Both the position numbers and the translations under genes were made by a program. 33,781 nucleotides of DNA from Bordetella parapertussis (GTDB lineage: Bacteria > Pseudomonadota > Gammaproteobacteria > Burkholderiales > Burkholderiaceae_C), in assembly GCA_945882755.1 (NCBI GenBank), contig CAMCWS010000139.1:1-33781 (forward strand), read 5' to 3'. The notes under the pieces were generated by a model. The model was not told the origin of the DNA. It saw only the letters and a list, made by a program, of their open reading frames with translations, and did not search any database. Below, in pieces: positions 1 to 9,173 of this stretch (its first letter is position 1; each line of letters starts with the position of its first letter).

Positions 1-401
1 GCGATGATCAGCCAGTTGCGAAGGCTGACGCGAACACCCAACAGCAAGCCCGACAGCAAAGCAATCAACAAAGGGGTTGTCATATTGATGGCCGTGGCGT
101 TGGCCAAGGGCATATGAAACATCGCAGTCAAGTACACCAGACTGGCCAAACCATCCAATGACGAACGAATCCAAACCCAGCGGTCCACCAAGGCAGCGAT
201 AGCGTTGCGTGGGCTTTTGAAACTGCCCATGTAAACACACAGCAAGGCTAGACCCAACATGGCCAACAGGCCACGCAAAAAAATCAGTTGGGATGGAGGC
301 AGACTGTCGCTGACATACTTAACCAGCGAATCGTTTAAAACAAAGCTGGCCATACCGACCGACATGGCGATCACGCCACGTCGGTTGTTGGCTGAGGTCA
401 T
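1..401 (-). CDS. EamA/DMT-family permease, N-terminal part (runs off the left edge)
   Basis: Reading the minus strand from the ATG at 401 gives an open frame of about 133 codons to the window edge. The protein starts [20 protein letters not shown] and shows several hydrophobic helices. The spacing and the segments [15 protein letters not shown] and [17 protein letters not shown] match the EamA (DMT superfamily) drug/metabolite transporter fold, which normally has ten membrane helices in two repeats of about 140 residues. Only the first repeat is visible. The start codon overlaps the rpoD stop as ATGA (398-401), so translation is probably coupled to rpoD. The substrate cannot be inferred. Confidence 0.8.
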   Translation of the reverse strand, partial: MTSANNRRGVIAMSVGMASFVLNDSLVKYVSDSLPPSQLIFLRGLLAMLGLALLCVYMGSFKSPRNAIAALVDRWVWIRSSLDGLASLVYLTAMFHMPLANATAINMTTPLLIALLSGLLLGVRVSLRNWLII

Positions 402-2767
402 AGGGTGTCGATGAAGCTGCGCAGTTTGTCGGAGCGGCTGGGGTGCTTGAGTTTGCGCAAGGCCTTGGCTTCAATTTGGCGAATACGCTCTCGAGTGACG
501 TCAAACTGCTTGCCCACCTCTTCCAAGGTGTGGTCGTTGTCCATCTCGATGCCAAAGCGCATACGCAGCACCTTGGCTTCGCGAGGTGTCAGGCCATCCA
601 AGATTTCCTTCACCACGTCACGCAAGCCAGCTTGCATAGCGGCCTCGAGAGGCGCTGTGTTGGCACCGTCTTCGATGAAGTCGCCCAAGTGTGAATCGTC
701 ATCGTCGCCGATGGGCGTTTCCATGGAGATAGGCTCTTTGGCAATCTTCATGATCTTGCGGATCTTGTCCTCAGGCATCTCCATTTTTTCAGCCAAGACA
801 GACGCATCGGGCTCGAAGCCAAACTCTTGCAAGTGCTGGCGGCTGATGCGGTTCATCTTGTTGATGGTCTCGATCATGTGCACCGGAATACGGATGGTGC
901 GGGCCTGATCGGCGATGGAGCGGGTGATGGCCTGTCGAATCCACCAAGTGGCGTAGGTTGAGAATTTGTAGCCACGGCGGTATTCGAATTTGTCCACGGC
1001 CTTCATCAAACCGATGTTGCCCTCTTGGATCAAGTCCAAGAATTGCAAGCCACGGTTGGTGTATTTTTTGGCAATCGAGATGACCAAGCGCAAGTTGGCT
1101 TCGATCATTTCTTTCTTGGCGTTGCGTGAGGAACGCTCGCCTTCGTTCATGCGTTTGTTGATGTCCTTGAGTTCGGCCAAAGGAACCACCACGCGGGTTT
1201 GGATGTCAGTGAGTTTTTGCTGCAACTCTTGGATGGCAGGAATATTGCGGGTCATGGTGACTGACCATGGTTTGGCTGCTGCCGACTGCTTTTCCACCCA
1301 CTTGAGGTTCAACAAATTGAGGGGGAACTCTTTGATAAACATGTCTTGTGGCATACCGCAGCGGTCCACAATGATGCGACGCAATTCACGCTCCTTCTTG
1401 CGCACGTCGTCGACTTGACCACGCACCAGATCACACAATTTTTCAATGGTGCGAGCAGTAAAACGCACACTCATCAATTCTTCGCTGATGGATTTTTGGA
1501 TTTTCAAATAAGTAGGTGAGCCGTAGCCTTCTTTGTCAAATGCTTTACGCATTTTTTCAAACAAGATTTGCACACGGTCAAAGCGGGTAAGGGCTTCGGT
1601 TTTGAGCTCTTCCAGTTTTTTGGTTAGAGCCTTGGAGCCACCTTTGCCATCGTCATCATCGGAGTCATCGAACTCGTCGAAGTCTTCTTCGGCCACATAG
1701 TCGTCGGCTTCGTTGGCGTTGCTAAAGCCGTCAACGATGGTGGAGATGACCACCTTGCCTTCGCGGATGTCTTCTGCCATGCGCAAGATTTCAGCGACAG
1801 TGGCGGGGGATGCGCTGATGGCTTCCATCATCGCCATCAAACCGCCTTCGATGCGCTTGGCAATTTCAATTTCGCCTTCGCGGGTCAGCAACTCCACGGT
1901 GCCCATTTCACGCATGTACATGCGCACGGGGTCGGTGGTACGGCCAAATTCGCTGTCCACGGTGGACAAGGCTGCTTCGGCTTCTTCTTCAGCTTCTTCC
2001 TCGCTGGCCACGGTGGGGCCGGTGTTGGTGATGAGCAGGGTTTCTGCATCAGGGGTTTGTTCGTAGACCTGTACACCCATGTCGTTCAACATGGTGATCA
2101 CGACTTCCATGGTCTCGGCGTCCACCAGTTTGTCGGGCAGATGGTCTGAGATTTCACCGTGGGTTAAGTAGCCACGGGTTTTACCCATTTTGATCAGGGT
2201 TTTCAGGCGAGAGCGACGTTTGGCCAAATCTTCTTCGGACAACACGGCTTCGTCTAAACCAAATTCTTTCATCAAGGCACGCTCTTTGGCCTTGCTGATC
2301 TTCATGCGCAAAGGCTTGACCTTTTCGCCAGTGGCAACGGTCTCTTCGGCAAATTCAGCCTCTAAGTCGACCAAATCTTCGTCTTCAGGCAACCCTTTTT
2401 TGGCGGCTTTGCCTTTGGCCGCGGTTTTGCCTGTGGCTTTAGGTGGTTTGGCTTTTTCAGCGCTGGGTTTGGCTGGGGTTTTTGCCGCTGGCTTGGCTGC
2501 AGCCTTCACGGGAGCCGCTTTGGCGGCGGGCTTAGCCGCAGTTTTAGCAACAGGTTTTGCCGCAGTTTTCGCAGGAGGCTTGGCGGCGGTTTTGGCTACA
2601 GGCTTAACGACAGGCTTAGCAACAGTTTTGGCAGGGGCTTTTTTGGCAGGGGCTTTTTTGGCAGTCGACACAGGAGAGGCTTTCTTCGGTACAGGTTTCG
2701 CAGAGGCTGCTGATGGTTTAGCGGCTGTTTTGGCCTTGGCAGGCTGGGTGGACTTCTTGGCTGGCAT
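398..2767 (-). CDS. rpoD: RNA polymerase primary sigma factor RpoD (sigma-70)
   Basis: The housekeeping sigma factor directs core RNA polymerase to -10/-35 promoters. The ATG at 2767 (protein MPAKKSTQ..., 789 aa) is preferred over an upstream frame extension because AAGGA lies six bases before it. Residues 1 to about 120 are low-complexity Lys/Ala/Pro repeats of the AAKPAAKT type. Region 1.2 ([20 protein letters not shown]), an acidic insert ([10 protein letters not shown]), region 2 ([20 protein letters not shown], then [13 protein letters not shown]) and region 4 with its helix-turn-helix ([20 protein letters not shown]) follow in order. It ends SFIDTL. It lies downstream of dnaG, as in the classical macromolecular-synthesis operon, and overlaps the permease start by four bases. 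Confidence 0.98.
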   Translation of the reverse strand: MPAKKSTQPAKAKTAAKPSAASAKPVPKKASPVSTAKKAPAKKAPAKTVAKPVVKPVAKTAAKPPAKTAAKPVAKTAAKPAAKAAPVKAAAKPAAKTPAKPSAEKAKPPKATGKTAAKGKAAKKGLPEDEDLVDLEAEFAEETVATGEKVKPLRMKISKAKERALMKEFGLDEAVLSEEDLAKRRSRLKTLIKMGKTRGYLTHGEISDHLPDKLVDAETMEVVITMLNDMGVQVYEQTPDAETLLITNTGPTVASEEEAEEEAEAALSTVDSEFGRTTDPVRMYMREMGTVELLTREGEIEIAKRIEGGLMAMMEAISASPATVAEILRMAEDIREGKVVISTIVDGFSNANEADDYVAEEDFDEFDDSDDDDGKGGSKALTKKLEELKTEALTRFDRVQILFEKMRKAFDKEGYGSPTYLKIQKSISEELMSVRFTARTIEKLCDLVRGQVDDVRKKERELRRIIVDRCGMPQDMFIKEFPLNLLNLKWVEKQSAAAKPWSVTMTRNIPAIQELQQKLTDIQTRVVVPLAELKDINKRMNEGERSSRNAKKEMIEANLRLVISIAKKYTNRGLQFLDLIQEGNIGLMKAVDKFEYRRGYKFSTYATWWIRQAITRSIADQARTIRIPVHMIETINKMNRISRQHLQEFGFEPDASVLAEKMEMPEDKIRKIMKIAKEPISMETPIGDDDDSHLGDFIEDGANTAPLEAAMQAGLRDVVKEILDGLTPREAKVLRMRFGIEMDNDHTLEEVGKQFDVTRERIRQIEAKALRKLKHPSRSDKLRSFIDTL

Positions 2768-2961
2768 GTCAATCCTTGAACAACAAAAGGGGGTATCAGC
2801 ATGCTTTGAACACACGCTAACGGGACAGTGGCAGGGGTTCCAAACAAGTTGAAAGGGCGATCATTTGGTATGCAGTCCTTGCGGTGAACGGCGGGTTGTG
2901 AACTGCGTCACGGTTGGCCTGGCCCGGAGGTGCTGCTGTCGCACTTGCTTTGGAAAAGTGG

Positions 2962-2990
2962 ATTATACCAGCGGAGCTTTTTTCAGTTCG
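2962..2990 (-). promoter_or_regulatory. Probable rpoD promoter overlapping the dnaG stop codon
   Basis: On the minus strand, TGG followed by TATAAT forms a perfect -10 hexamer with an extended TG motif (hexamer at 2967-2962). The dnaG stop TAA (2965-2963) lies inside this hexamer. The -35 position (2990-2985, CGAACT) is poor, which is tolerated at extended -10 promoters. Transcription would start near 2955 and leave an rpoD leader of roughly 190 nt. The function is inferred from sequence only. Confidence 0.5.
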
Positions 2991-4813
2991 GCTAAACGGC
3001 CATTCAATTGCTTGATGCGTTCATAGGCGTCGGGGTCGCTGGCCATGCGGCGGGTCAAGCTGTCTATTTCTTGGGAGATTTGGTCTTTTTCTAAAGCCAA
3101 CATGATGCTTTGCAATTCCCCTGCATCGCTGTCGATATCGGAGGGCGCATCATCGATCAAACGCGACACCACCGCCTCATGGACGTGTCCACGCAAGCCC
3201 TCACGCAAGCCTGCCAAGGGCTGCACGCCGTTTTCCAGCCACTGTTGGTTGAGCCAAGCCATCAATTCGCCGTAAGGGGCAGGCATCTCCAGTAGTAAAT
3301 GCTGTTGATGTGCAGATAAGCCATACCATTGCTGCATATCCGCAAACAAAATTTGCAAGGCTCGGTCATGGCGTGAGGGGGCTTTGCTGCGCAGGTTGAT
3401 GCCTATGGGGGGAGGACGTTTGTTGTTGCCGCTGCGTGTCCAAGTAACCGTGTTGGCAAACCCAGACTTTGCCGACGCTGGTTTGGCGTTGGGGGCACCC
3501 GAGGGCGTCGTAGCCAGCCACAAGCGCTGCAGTTCGTGTTGACCAATGCCAACGGTGTCAGCCAGTTCTTTGAGCAACTGGGTTTTAAGCACGCCTTCTG
3601 GCATGGCCAACCACAAAGGCTTGGCTTGGGCCGCAAACAAAGCCCGCCCTTCAGCGGTGTCGATGTCGCAGCCATCTCGGGCCACTTCCATCACAAAGCG
3701 GGACAGGGGCGTGGCGTCTGACACCATGCGTGAAAACGCGTCCGTGCCATAGGCTCGCACAAAGCTGTCGGGGTCATGCTCGGCAGGCAGGAACAAAAAC
3801 TTCACATTGCGGGTGTCGGTGGCAAAGGGCAGGGCACCATCCAAGGCTTTACGCGCAGCGCGTCGCCCTGCTGCATCGCCATCAAAGCTGAAGACCACCG
3901 AGTCGGTGAAGCGAAACAGTTTTTGCACATGGTCGGTGGTGCAAGCGGTACCCAAGGTGGCGACTGCGTTGGGAAAACCCAGTTGGGCCAAGGCCACCAC
4001 ATCCATATAGCCCTCGGTGACCAGCACATAGCCAGCTTCACGCAAAGCGGTACGCGCTTCAAACAAGCCGTACAACTCACGGCCTTTGCTGAACACTGGG
4101 GTTTCGGGGGAATTCAGGTATTTGGGCGTACCGTCCCCCAACACCCGTCCGCCAAAGCCTATGCACTCGCCTTTGACATTGCGTATGGGAAACATGATGC
4201 GGTCGCGAAAGCGGTCGTATCGCTTGTCTTCTTCGCCACTTTCTTCGTGGGAGATGACCAAGCCCGACTCCACCAGCAAAGCGTCTTGGTAGTCAGTGAA
4301 CACGCTGGCCAAATTGCGCCAGCCATCGGGTGCGTAGCCTAGGCCAAACAGCTTGGCAACCTCTCCGGAGAGGCCCCGTCCTTTCAGGTAGTTCACCGCT
4401 TGCGGACTGGTTTTCAGGTGTTTGCGGTAAGAATCACCGGCTTTTTCCAGCACCTCGTTCAAAGTGGCTTGACGTTGGCGCTGTTGTTGGGCGCGTTGAC
4501 GCTCGGCGGGGTCGGCATCGTCTTCGGGGACTTGCAGGCCATAGCTTTGCGCCAAATCTTTCACCGCTTCGATGAAGCTCATGCCGCCATGCTCCATCAA
4601 AAAGCCAATGGCATTGCCGTTTTTGCCGCAGCCAAAACAATGAAAAAACTGCTTGGTCGGGCTGACGGAAAAAGAGGGTGATTTCTCGCCATGAAAAGGG
4701 CACAGGCCCATGTAGTTGGCGCCGCCTTTTTTTAGTTGCACATAGCGACCCACCACCTCCACCACATCGGTGCGGTTGATCAATTCTTGGATGAAAGACT
4801 GAGGGATGGCCAT
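2963..4813 (-). CDS. dnaG: DNA primase DnaG
   Basis: DnaG synthesises RNA primers at the replication fork and is recruited by DnaB. The 616-aa protein starts at the ATG at 4813 (MAIPQSFIQELINRT), one base after the ggt stop; a longer upstream frame is not supported by the family. The N-terminal CHC2 zinc-binding domain has C38, H41, C59 and C62 (CPFH...CFGC). The TOPRIM catalytic core shows TEGYMDVV (266-273) and DGDAAG (311-316). The C-terminal third, which should bind the helicase, is less conserved and ends with a short coiled segment. No strong ribosome-binding site is seen, so translation probably depends on coupling to ggt. All key metal-binding acidic residues are present. Confidence 0.97.
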   Translation of the reverse strand: MAIPQSFIQELINRTDVVEVVGRYVQLKKGGANYMGLCPFHGEKSPSFSVSPTKQFFHCFGCGKNGNAIGFLMEHGGMSFIEAVKDLAQSYGLQVPEDDADPAERQRAQQQRQRQATLNEVLEKAGDSYRKHLKTSPQAVNYLKGRGLSGEVAKLFGLGYAPDGWRNLASVFTDYQDALLVESGLVISHEESGEEDKRYDRFRDRIMFPIRNVKGECIGFGGRVLGDGTPKYLNSPETPVFSKGRELYGLFEARTALREAGYVLVTEGYMDVVALAQLGFPNAVATLGTACTTDHVQKLFRFTDSVVFSFDGDAAGRRAARKALDGALPFATDTRNVKFLFLPAEHDPDSFVRAYGTDAFSRMVSDATPLSRFVMEVARDGCDIDTAEGRALFAAQAKPLWLAMPEGVLKTQLLKELADTVGIGQHELQRLWLATTPSGAPNAKPASAKSGFANTVTWTRSGNNKRPPPIGINLRSKAPSRHDRALQILFADMQQWYGLSAHQQHLLLEMPAPYGELMAWLNQQWLENGVQPLAGLREGLRGHVHEAVVSRLIDDAPSDIDSDAGELQSIMLALEKDQISQEIDSLTRRMASDPDAYERIKQLNGRLAELKKAPLV

Positions 4814-4814
4814 C

Positions 4815-6653
4815 TCAGTCGCCAGCGACCACGCCCTCTCGGCGTGGGTCTGCAGCGCCAAACCAAGCGGGACCTAGGCGTTGCAGCGCTTGCAGTCCAC
4901 TGGGCATGTCCATCTCTTTCACCGGATGGCCCAGAATTTTCAAATTCGACAGGGTGGCAGAGGGAAACAAGCCCGATTCCAACAACAAGGGGGCGTTCGC
5001 GCCGGTCACGCCTGAATGCGGCAGGTTGATGGCTTGTTGGGCGTCAAGCTCCCAGTGCAACAAGCCCCACAAAGTTTGGGCAGTGAAGTGGATGATCATG
5101 GCGCCCCCTGGGCTGCCCAAACTGGCCAGCAAGTCGCCGCGTTCATGGTTGGGGTTTTGCGCAAACACCAGGGTAGGGCTCATGGAGGAGCGAGGACGTT
5201 TACCGGCTTGGACGCGGTTGGCCACAGGGCGGCCATGCTCGTCTTGCGGGGTAAAGCTGAAGTCTGTCAATTGGTTGTTCAGCAAAAAACCGCCGGGCAA
5301 ATTTTCCACGCTGACCATCAAACGTGAACCAAAGCCACTCTCGATGGTGGTGGTCATGGCCAAAGCATTCCCCAAGCCATCGACGATGCTGATGTGACTG
5401 GTGCCGTACTCGGTTTGGTCCGGCATGGGTGCCCATCCCTGCAAACGGCTGCCAGGGTTGCCGGCGCTCACCTGCGCAATGCGTCTGTCGGCAATAAGGC
5501 TTGCACGTGACTGCAAATAAGTGCTGTCCAGCAGATCGTCCCAGTCTTGGCTGGGTGGGGCGACAAAAGCAGGGTCAGCGATGAACTGCGCACGATCGGC
5601 AAACGCTAAACGGGCCGCTTCGTTGTAGTTGTGCAGCCAAGCGGTACTGGGTATGGCGGTGTTGCGCTCGGCCCAAGGGGAGGGGGGAAGTTGGTTGCTG
5701 GTGTCAGTGGCAAGCATGCCAAAGATTTGCCCTATGGTGATCAGCCCCGAGCTGGGCGGCCCCACGCCGCAAACCTGCACTTGCTGGGTCGGGCTGAAGC
5801 TGCTGGCATGAGAAAAACACAGGGCATCGCGTTCTAAGGCTTTGTATTTTTCCAAGTCTTGCAGGCTGAGAAATCCGGGGTTGGTCTCGTGCTGCTGCAC
5901 TTTATCGACCATGGCTTGGGCAATCTCACCGTTGTAAAAAGCGTCTGCCCCGTCTTGCGCAATGCGCTTGAAGATGGTGGCCATAGCGGGGTTTTGTAAA
6001 CGGTGGGCTATGGGCCAAGGCGCGCCATCAGACTGAAAAAAGTAGGCCAAGGCTTGGTGGTCGCGTTGCAGTGTTTTGTCGGCACTCAGCAGGGCATGCA
6101 AGCGTGGGCTGATGGGAAAACCGTCTTCGGCCAAGCGGATAGCCGGCTCAAACAATTGCGCCCACGGGAGGGAGCCGTGTTGCTGATGGGCTTTTTCCAA
6201 CATGCGCAGCAAGCCTGGCACACCCACTGATCTGCCGCCCACCACGGCATCGTTGAACGCCATGGGTTTGCCTTCCAGCCAAAACAAACGCTCCGTGGCT
6301 TTGGAAGGGGCGGTTTCGCGTCCGTCAAAGACTTGCAGATGGTCTTTGTCGTGGTGCAGCAAAAAAGCACCACCGCCTATGCCGCTGGACTGCGGCTCGA
6401 CCAAGGTCAACACCATTTGCACCGCGATGGCAGCGTCCACCGCTGTGCCACCAGCTTGCAGCACTTGGTAACCCGCATCGCTGGCCAAAGGGTTGGCGGC
6501 GGCCACGCCGCGTTGCTTGAGGTGCCAGCCTGGTTTGGCCTGGTAGCCGCTGGCTGCCTCAGGAAAATCGGGGATACGGTAATTCAGCTGGGCTTGCGCT
6601 GCGGTAGCGAGCAAGCACAGCGTGAGTGCGAATCCCCTTACTGCGTATGGCAC
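4815..6653 (-). CDS. ggt: Gamma-glutamyltransferase (GGT) precursor, periplasmic
   Basis: The 612-aa protein matches gamma-glutamyltranspeptidase, which cleaves glutathione and other gamma-glutamyl compounds and is autoprocessed into two subunits. A signal peptide (residues 1-21, cleavage after AQA) points to the periplasm. DGRETAP (110-116) carries the substrate-binding Arg. GTSHISIVDGLGNA (417-430) marks the small-subunit N-terminus, with Thr418 as the expected nucleophile. The GSPGGAMI loop is present near residue 515. The start is a GTG abutting the SDR stop codon with no gap and no clear ribosome-binding site, so translation is likely coupled. Its place directly before dnaG is unusual; no metabolic link to replication is implied. 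Confidence 0.93.
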   Translation of the reverse strand: MPYAVRGFALTLCLLATAAQAQLNYRIPDFPEAASGYQAKPGWHLKQRGVAAANPLASDAGYQVLQAGGTAVDAAIAVQMVLTLVEPQSSGIGGGAFLLHHDKDHLQVFDGRETAPSKATERLFWLEGKPMAFNDAVVGGRSVGVPGLLRMLEKAHQQHGSLPWAQLFEPAIRLAEDGFPISPRLHALLSADKTLQRDHQALAYFFQSDGAPWPIAHRLQNPAMATIFKRIAQDGADAFYNGEIAQAMVDKVQQHETNPGFLSLQDLEKYKALERDALCFSHASSFSPTQQVQVCGVGPPSSGLITIGQIFGMLATDTSNQLPPSPWAERNTAIPSTAWLHNYNEAARLAFADRAQFIADPAFVAPPSQDWDDLLDSTYLQSRASLIADRRIAQVSAGNPGSRLQGWAPMPDQTEYGTSHISIVDGLGNALAMTTTIESGFGSRLMVSVENLPGGFLLNNQLTDFSFTPQDEHGRPVANRVQAGKRPRSSMSPTLVFAQNPNHERGDLLASLGSPGGAMIIHFTAQTLWGLLHWELDAQQAINLPHSGVTGANAPLLLESGLFPSATLSNLKILGHPVKEMDMPSGLQALQRLGPAWFGAADPRREGVVAGD

Positions 6654-7412
6654 TTACTTGGGAGGAAGGCGAATCGCACCATCAAGGCGGATGACCTCAC
6701 CATTGAGCATGTCGTTGTCCAAAATGTGCATCACCAATTTGGCGTAATCCATGGGCGTGCCTAAACGTGAGGGGAAGGGCACACCAGCAGCCAAGGCTTC
6801 TTGCACCTCTTTGGGCATGGAGAACATCATGGGGGTGCCAAAGATGCCTGGGGCGATGGTCATATTGCGAATGCCCAATTTGGACAGATCGCGTGCGATG
6901 GGCAAAGTCATGCCCACGATGCCACCTTTGGAAGCCGAATAAGCCGCTTGGCCGATTTGACCATCATAGGCAGCAACAGAGGCGGTGGAAATCAACACGC
7001 CACGCTCGCCAGTGGCTTCCGGGGAGTTGGTGCTCATGGCCTGAGCGCTCAAGCGAATCATGTTGAAGCTGCCCACCAAGTTGATGTTGATGGTGCGCTG
7101 AAAGCCTGCCAGCAAGTGCGGGCCGGTTTTGCCGACGGTGCGTTCTGCGGTGGCGATGCCTGCGCAGTTGATGAGGCCGCTGAGTTTGCCCAAGCTTTGC
7201 GCTTTGGCAACCACTGCGGCGGCTTGCTCTTCGTTGGAAACGTCGCAATGCATGAACACACCACCCAATTCGGCGGCGATGGCTTGGCCTTTTTCGTCTT
7301 GCATGTCAGCGATGACGACTTTGCCGCCGGCAAGGCTCAGCAATTTTGCTGTGCCTTCGCCCAAACCGGACGCGCCGCCGGTCACGATAAATACATTGCC
7401 CTTGATTTGCAT
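6654..7412 (-). CDS. Short-chain dehydrogenase, type II 3-hydroxyacyl-CoA dehydrogenase-like
   Basis: This 252-aa classical SDR has the NAD-binding TGGASGLGEG motif (11-20), NCAG (82-85) and the catalytic Ser145, Tyr158 and Lys162 (YSASK). The overall pattern, including IAPGIFGTPMM after the catalytic Lys, resembles the 3-hydroxyacyl-CoA dehydrogenase type 2 (HSD17B10-like) group that acts in beta-oxidation of fatty acids or branched-chain acids. The start at 7412 (MQIKGNVFIVTGG) has AAAGG eight bases upstream; an upstream in-frame extension has no SDR similarity. It is the first gene of the minus-strand run leading to ggt, dnaG and rpoD, and is divergent from the patatin gene across 74 bp. 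The exact substrate is uncertain. Confidence 0.88.
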   Translation of the reverse strand: MQIKGNVFIVTGGASGLGEGTAKLLSLAGGKVVIADMQDEKGQAIAAELGGVFMHCDVSNEEQAAAVVAKAQSLGKLSGLINCAGIATAERTVGKTGPHLLAGFQRTININLVGSFNMIRLSAQAMSTNSPEATGERGVLISTASVAAYDGQIGQAAYSASKGGIVGMTLPIARDLSKLGIRNMTIAPGIFGTPMMFSMPKEVQEALAAGVPFPSRLGTPMDYAKLVMHILDNDMLNGEVIRLDGAIRLPPK

Positions 7413-7486
7413 GAATTGCCTTTCAACACGGTCTAAAAGAAGTAAGCCTGTGATTATCGCAGTGCTAGCTGGGCGACAATCGGCAC

Positions 7487-8401
7487 ATGAACACACAGAC
7501 AGTTTTTCCTCAGCGCATTCGCCAGCTCGGCTTGGCTGCCTTGCTGGTGGCCTTGGCTGCCTGCACCACCGTCAAGCCCCCTGAGGTGGTCACACCTGCT
7601 GAGACGCCCCAAGTGCCTGCGCCCAAAAAGGTGCCTAAATTGGGGCTGGCCTTGGGCGGAGGCGCGGCGCGAGGTTTTGCGCACATTGGGGTGATTCAGG
7701 TTTTGGAGGAAAACGGCATCAAACCCGACATGGTGGTGGGCACCTCGGCCGGCAGCGTGGTCGCCGCTTTTTATGCCAGTGGCAAGACGGGGGCACAGTT
7801 GCAGTGGTTGGCCGACAGCATGGACGAGTCGCAACTGACGGACTGGTCCGTGCCATTTTTAAGCCGTGGCATGCTGCGTGGCGATGCTTTGGGCCGCTAT
7901 GTCAACACGCAGCTCAACGGCTTGCGCATCGAGGATGTCAAGATGCCTTTGGGGATAGTCGCCACCGATTTGCAAACCGGTGACGGTATTTTGTTCCAGC
8001 GCGGCGATATTTCCTTGGCTGTGCGTGCCTCCAGCGCCGTGCCTTCGGTGTTTGAACCCGTTCGCATCGGCAACAAAGACTATGTGGACGGTGGTTTGGT
8101 GTCGCCGGTGCCGGTGCGCTACGCCCGGCAGATGGGCGCGGAGATTGTCATTGCAGTGGACATTTCCAGCCGCCCTGAAGACGCCAAGACCAACGATATA
8201 TTGAAAGTGCTTTTGCAAACCTTCAGCATCATGGGCAAAAGCATCAGCCAGTTAGAGATGGCGCAAGCGGAGGTGGTGGTGCGTCCTGTCATGCCAGATG
8301 TGGGCAGCACCGAGTTTGCCGCCCGCAAGAAAAGCATTGAAGCCGGTAGGGCGGCGATGAAGCTGGCCTTGCCAGCGCTTAAAGCGGCGCTCGCCAAATA
8401 A
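7487..8401 (+). CDS. Patatin-like phospholipase, predicted lipoprotein (RssA-like)
   Basis: The protein is 304 aa. An N-terminal hydrophobic segment ends in a lipobox (LAAC, Cys26), so it is probably anchored to a membrane as a lipoprotein. The patatin domain follows: oxyanion loop GGGAARG (57-63), nucleophile elbow GTSAGS with Ser87, and the catalytic Asp201 in YVDGG. The Ser-Asp dyad is therefore complete and lipid acyl hydrolase activity is expected. The C-terminal part, past about residue 290, is short as in bacterial RssA/YchK-type proteins. A stem-loop terminator follows one base after the stop codon. The substrate and biological role are not evident from context. Confidence 0.9.
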   Translation: MNTQTVFPQRIRQLGLAALLVALAACTTVKPPEVVTPAETPQVPAPKKVPKLGLALGGGAARGFAHIGVIQVLEENGIKPDMVVGTSAGSVVAAFYASGKTGAQLQWLADSMDESQLTDWSVPFLSRGMLRGDALGRYVNTQLNGLRIEDVKMPLGIVATDLQTGDGILFQRGDISLAVRASSAVPSVFEPVRIGNKDYVDGGLVSPVPVRYARQMGAEIVIAVDISSRPEDAKTNDILKVLLQTFSIMGKSISQLEMAQAEVVVRPVMPDVGSTEFAARKKSIEAGRAAMKLALPALKAALAK

Positions 8402-8402
8402 A

Positions 8403-8428
8403 AAAGGCTCCTCTTTCGAGGAGCCTTT
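8403..8428. terminator. Bidirectional intrinsic terminator between the patatin and phasin genes
   Basis: A perfect stem has 11-bp arms (AAAGGCTCCTC and its complement) around a TTTC loop. It lies directly after the patatin stop codon. The A-rich left flank gives a U-run for transcripts arriving from the phasin gene on the minus strand. On the plus strand the U-run is limited to the stem's own TTT. Confidence 0.85.
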
Positions 8429-8471
8429 GTGTCAATTCGTTATCGCGAAAAATCTTTCATCAGGACATATT

Positions 8472-8505
8472 CGTCATCGCGAGGAGCGAAGCGACGAAGC
8501 GATCC
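8472..8505 (+). repeat. Single copy of the dispersed GTCATTGCGAGG-type palindromic repeat
   Basis: The unit begins CGTCATCGCGAGGAGCGAAG and ends CGAAGCGATCC. It belongs to the same family as the clusters at 16641, 17606, 20350 and 33302. It lies between the convergent patatin and phasin genes, next to the terminator, a typical place for REP-like elements. Confidence 0.85.
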
Positions 8506-8515
8506 TTGAAGCAAA

Positions 8516-9061
8516 TTAACGCTTACGTGATGCCTTAGGAGCAACAGTGGTAACAGCAGAAGCTGCCATGGCGTGCATATTGGACTCAGCAGCTTCGGTG
8601 GCTTGTTTCACCGCTTTTTGAACGCTTTCGATGGCGCTTTGGCTGGCAGCGATGGCGCTTTTGACCATGGCCACAGCTGTTTCAGAACCAGCAGGTGCGT
8701 TTTTCACAGCAGAGTCAACCAAGTTGCTGACGGACTTTTGTGTTTCAGCAGCTTTGTCTTCCATGGCCTTGGTGAATTCGCTGCCAGTGCTGGTGGCGAT
8801 TTCGTACATGTGGCGGCTGAAAGAAACCGCTTTTTCGCTCATGGGCTGGAGGTAACCGGCTTGCAGAGCCATCAGTTCTTGCACGTCTTTGACGCTCATC
8901 ATGGCGTGGACGTGGTTTTGGTTGTCAGTCATAGCGGCTTTAGCGGCAGCCATATTGAGTTCAACCAATTTTTCAACGCCTGCGAATGCTTGGTGGCTCA
9001 GGCCGAAAAGGGTGTCAATGTTGGCTTTGTTGGCGGCAATCATTTGTTCTGCGGTCATCAT
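8516..9061 (-). CDS. phaP: Phasin (PHA granule-associated protein)
   Basis: This 181-aa Ala-rich, amphipathic, helix-forming protein has no signal peptide. MTAEQMIAANKANIDTLFGL followed by AGVEKLVELNMAAAKA is the standard phasin opening, and the C-terminus is Ala/Lys-rich (PKASRKR). Phasins coat polyhydroxyalkanoate granules in the cytoplasm and control their size and number. The ATG at 9061 is chosen over an upstream frame extension because AAGGA lies eight bases before it; the next codon is also ATG. Two PhaR-like operators and a good promoter lie upstream, so expression should respond to PHA accumulation. No PHA synthase gene is in the window. Confidence 0.93.
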   Translation of the reverse strand: MMTAEQMIAANKANIDTLFGLSHQAFAGVEKLVELNMAAAKAAMTDNQNHVHAMMSVKDVQELMALQAGYLQPMSEKAVSFSRHMYEIATSTGSEFTKAMEDKAAETQKSVSNLVDSAVKNAPAGSETAVAMVKSAIAASQSAIESVQKAVKQATEAAESNMHAMAASAVTTVAPKASRKR

Positions 9062-9114
9062 GGTGTTTTCCTTTGAAGAAGTTAAATAGGGATACCTGTT
9101 CACTGCGTTTTATT

Positions 9115-9132
9115 TTTGTTGCGGCGCAGCAT
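9115..9132. promoter_or_regulatory. Candidate PhaR operator, proximal copy, at the phaP transcription start
   Basis: The half-site TTTGTTGC, a three-base spacer and GCAGCAT form an imperfect inverted repeat. It matches the second copy at 9174-9192 in half-site and spacing. The position is about +1 to +18 relative to the predicted phaP start, suitable for repression. Confidence 0.55.
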
Positions 9133-9139
9133 AGATAGA

Positions 9140-9167
9140 AGTATAGGGTCAATACTGGTCAAATCAA
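9140..9167 (-). promoter_or_regulatory. Predicted phaP promoter
   Basis: On the minus strand TTGATT (9167-9162) is followed by a 16-base spacer and TATACT (9145-9140). This is a reasonable sigma-70 promoter. It sits between the two PhaR-like operators and about 80 bases upstream of the phasin start codon. Confidence 0.55.
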
Positions 9168-9173
9168 GTGTTA

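Noticed and set aside
2190..2852. Long plus-strand open frame of 220 codons opposite the start of rpoD
   Set aside because: It is the antisense of the repetitive Lys/Ala/Pro tract of rpoD; its composition (Ala/Gly/Leu repeats) is a mirror of the tract, and rpoD is unambiguous.
2768..2962. Possible small gene between dnaG and rpoD
   Set aside because: No start with a ribosome-binding site and family-like protein was seen; the stretch is best explained as rpoD leader.
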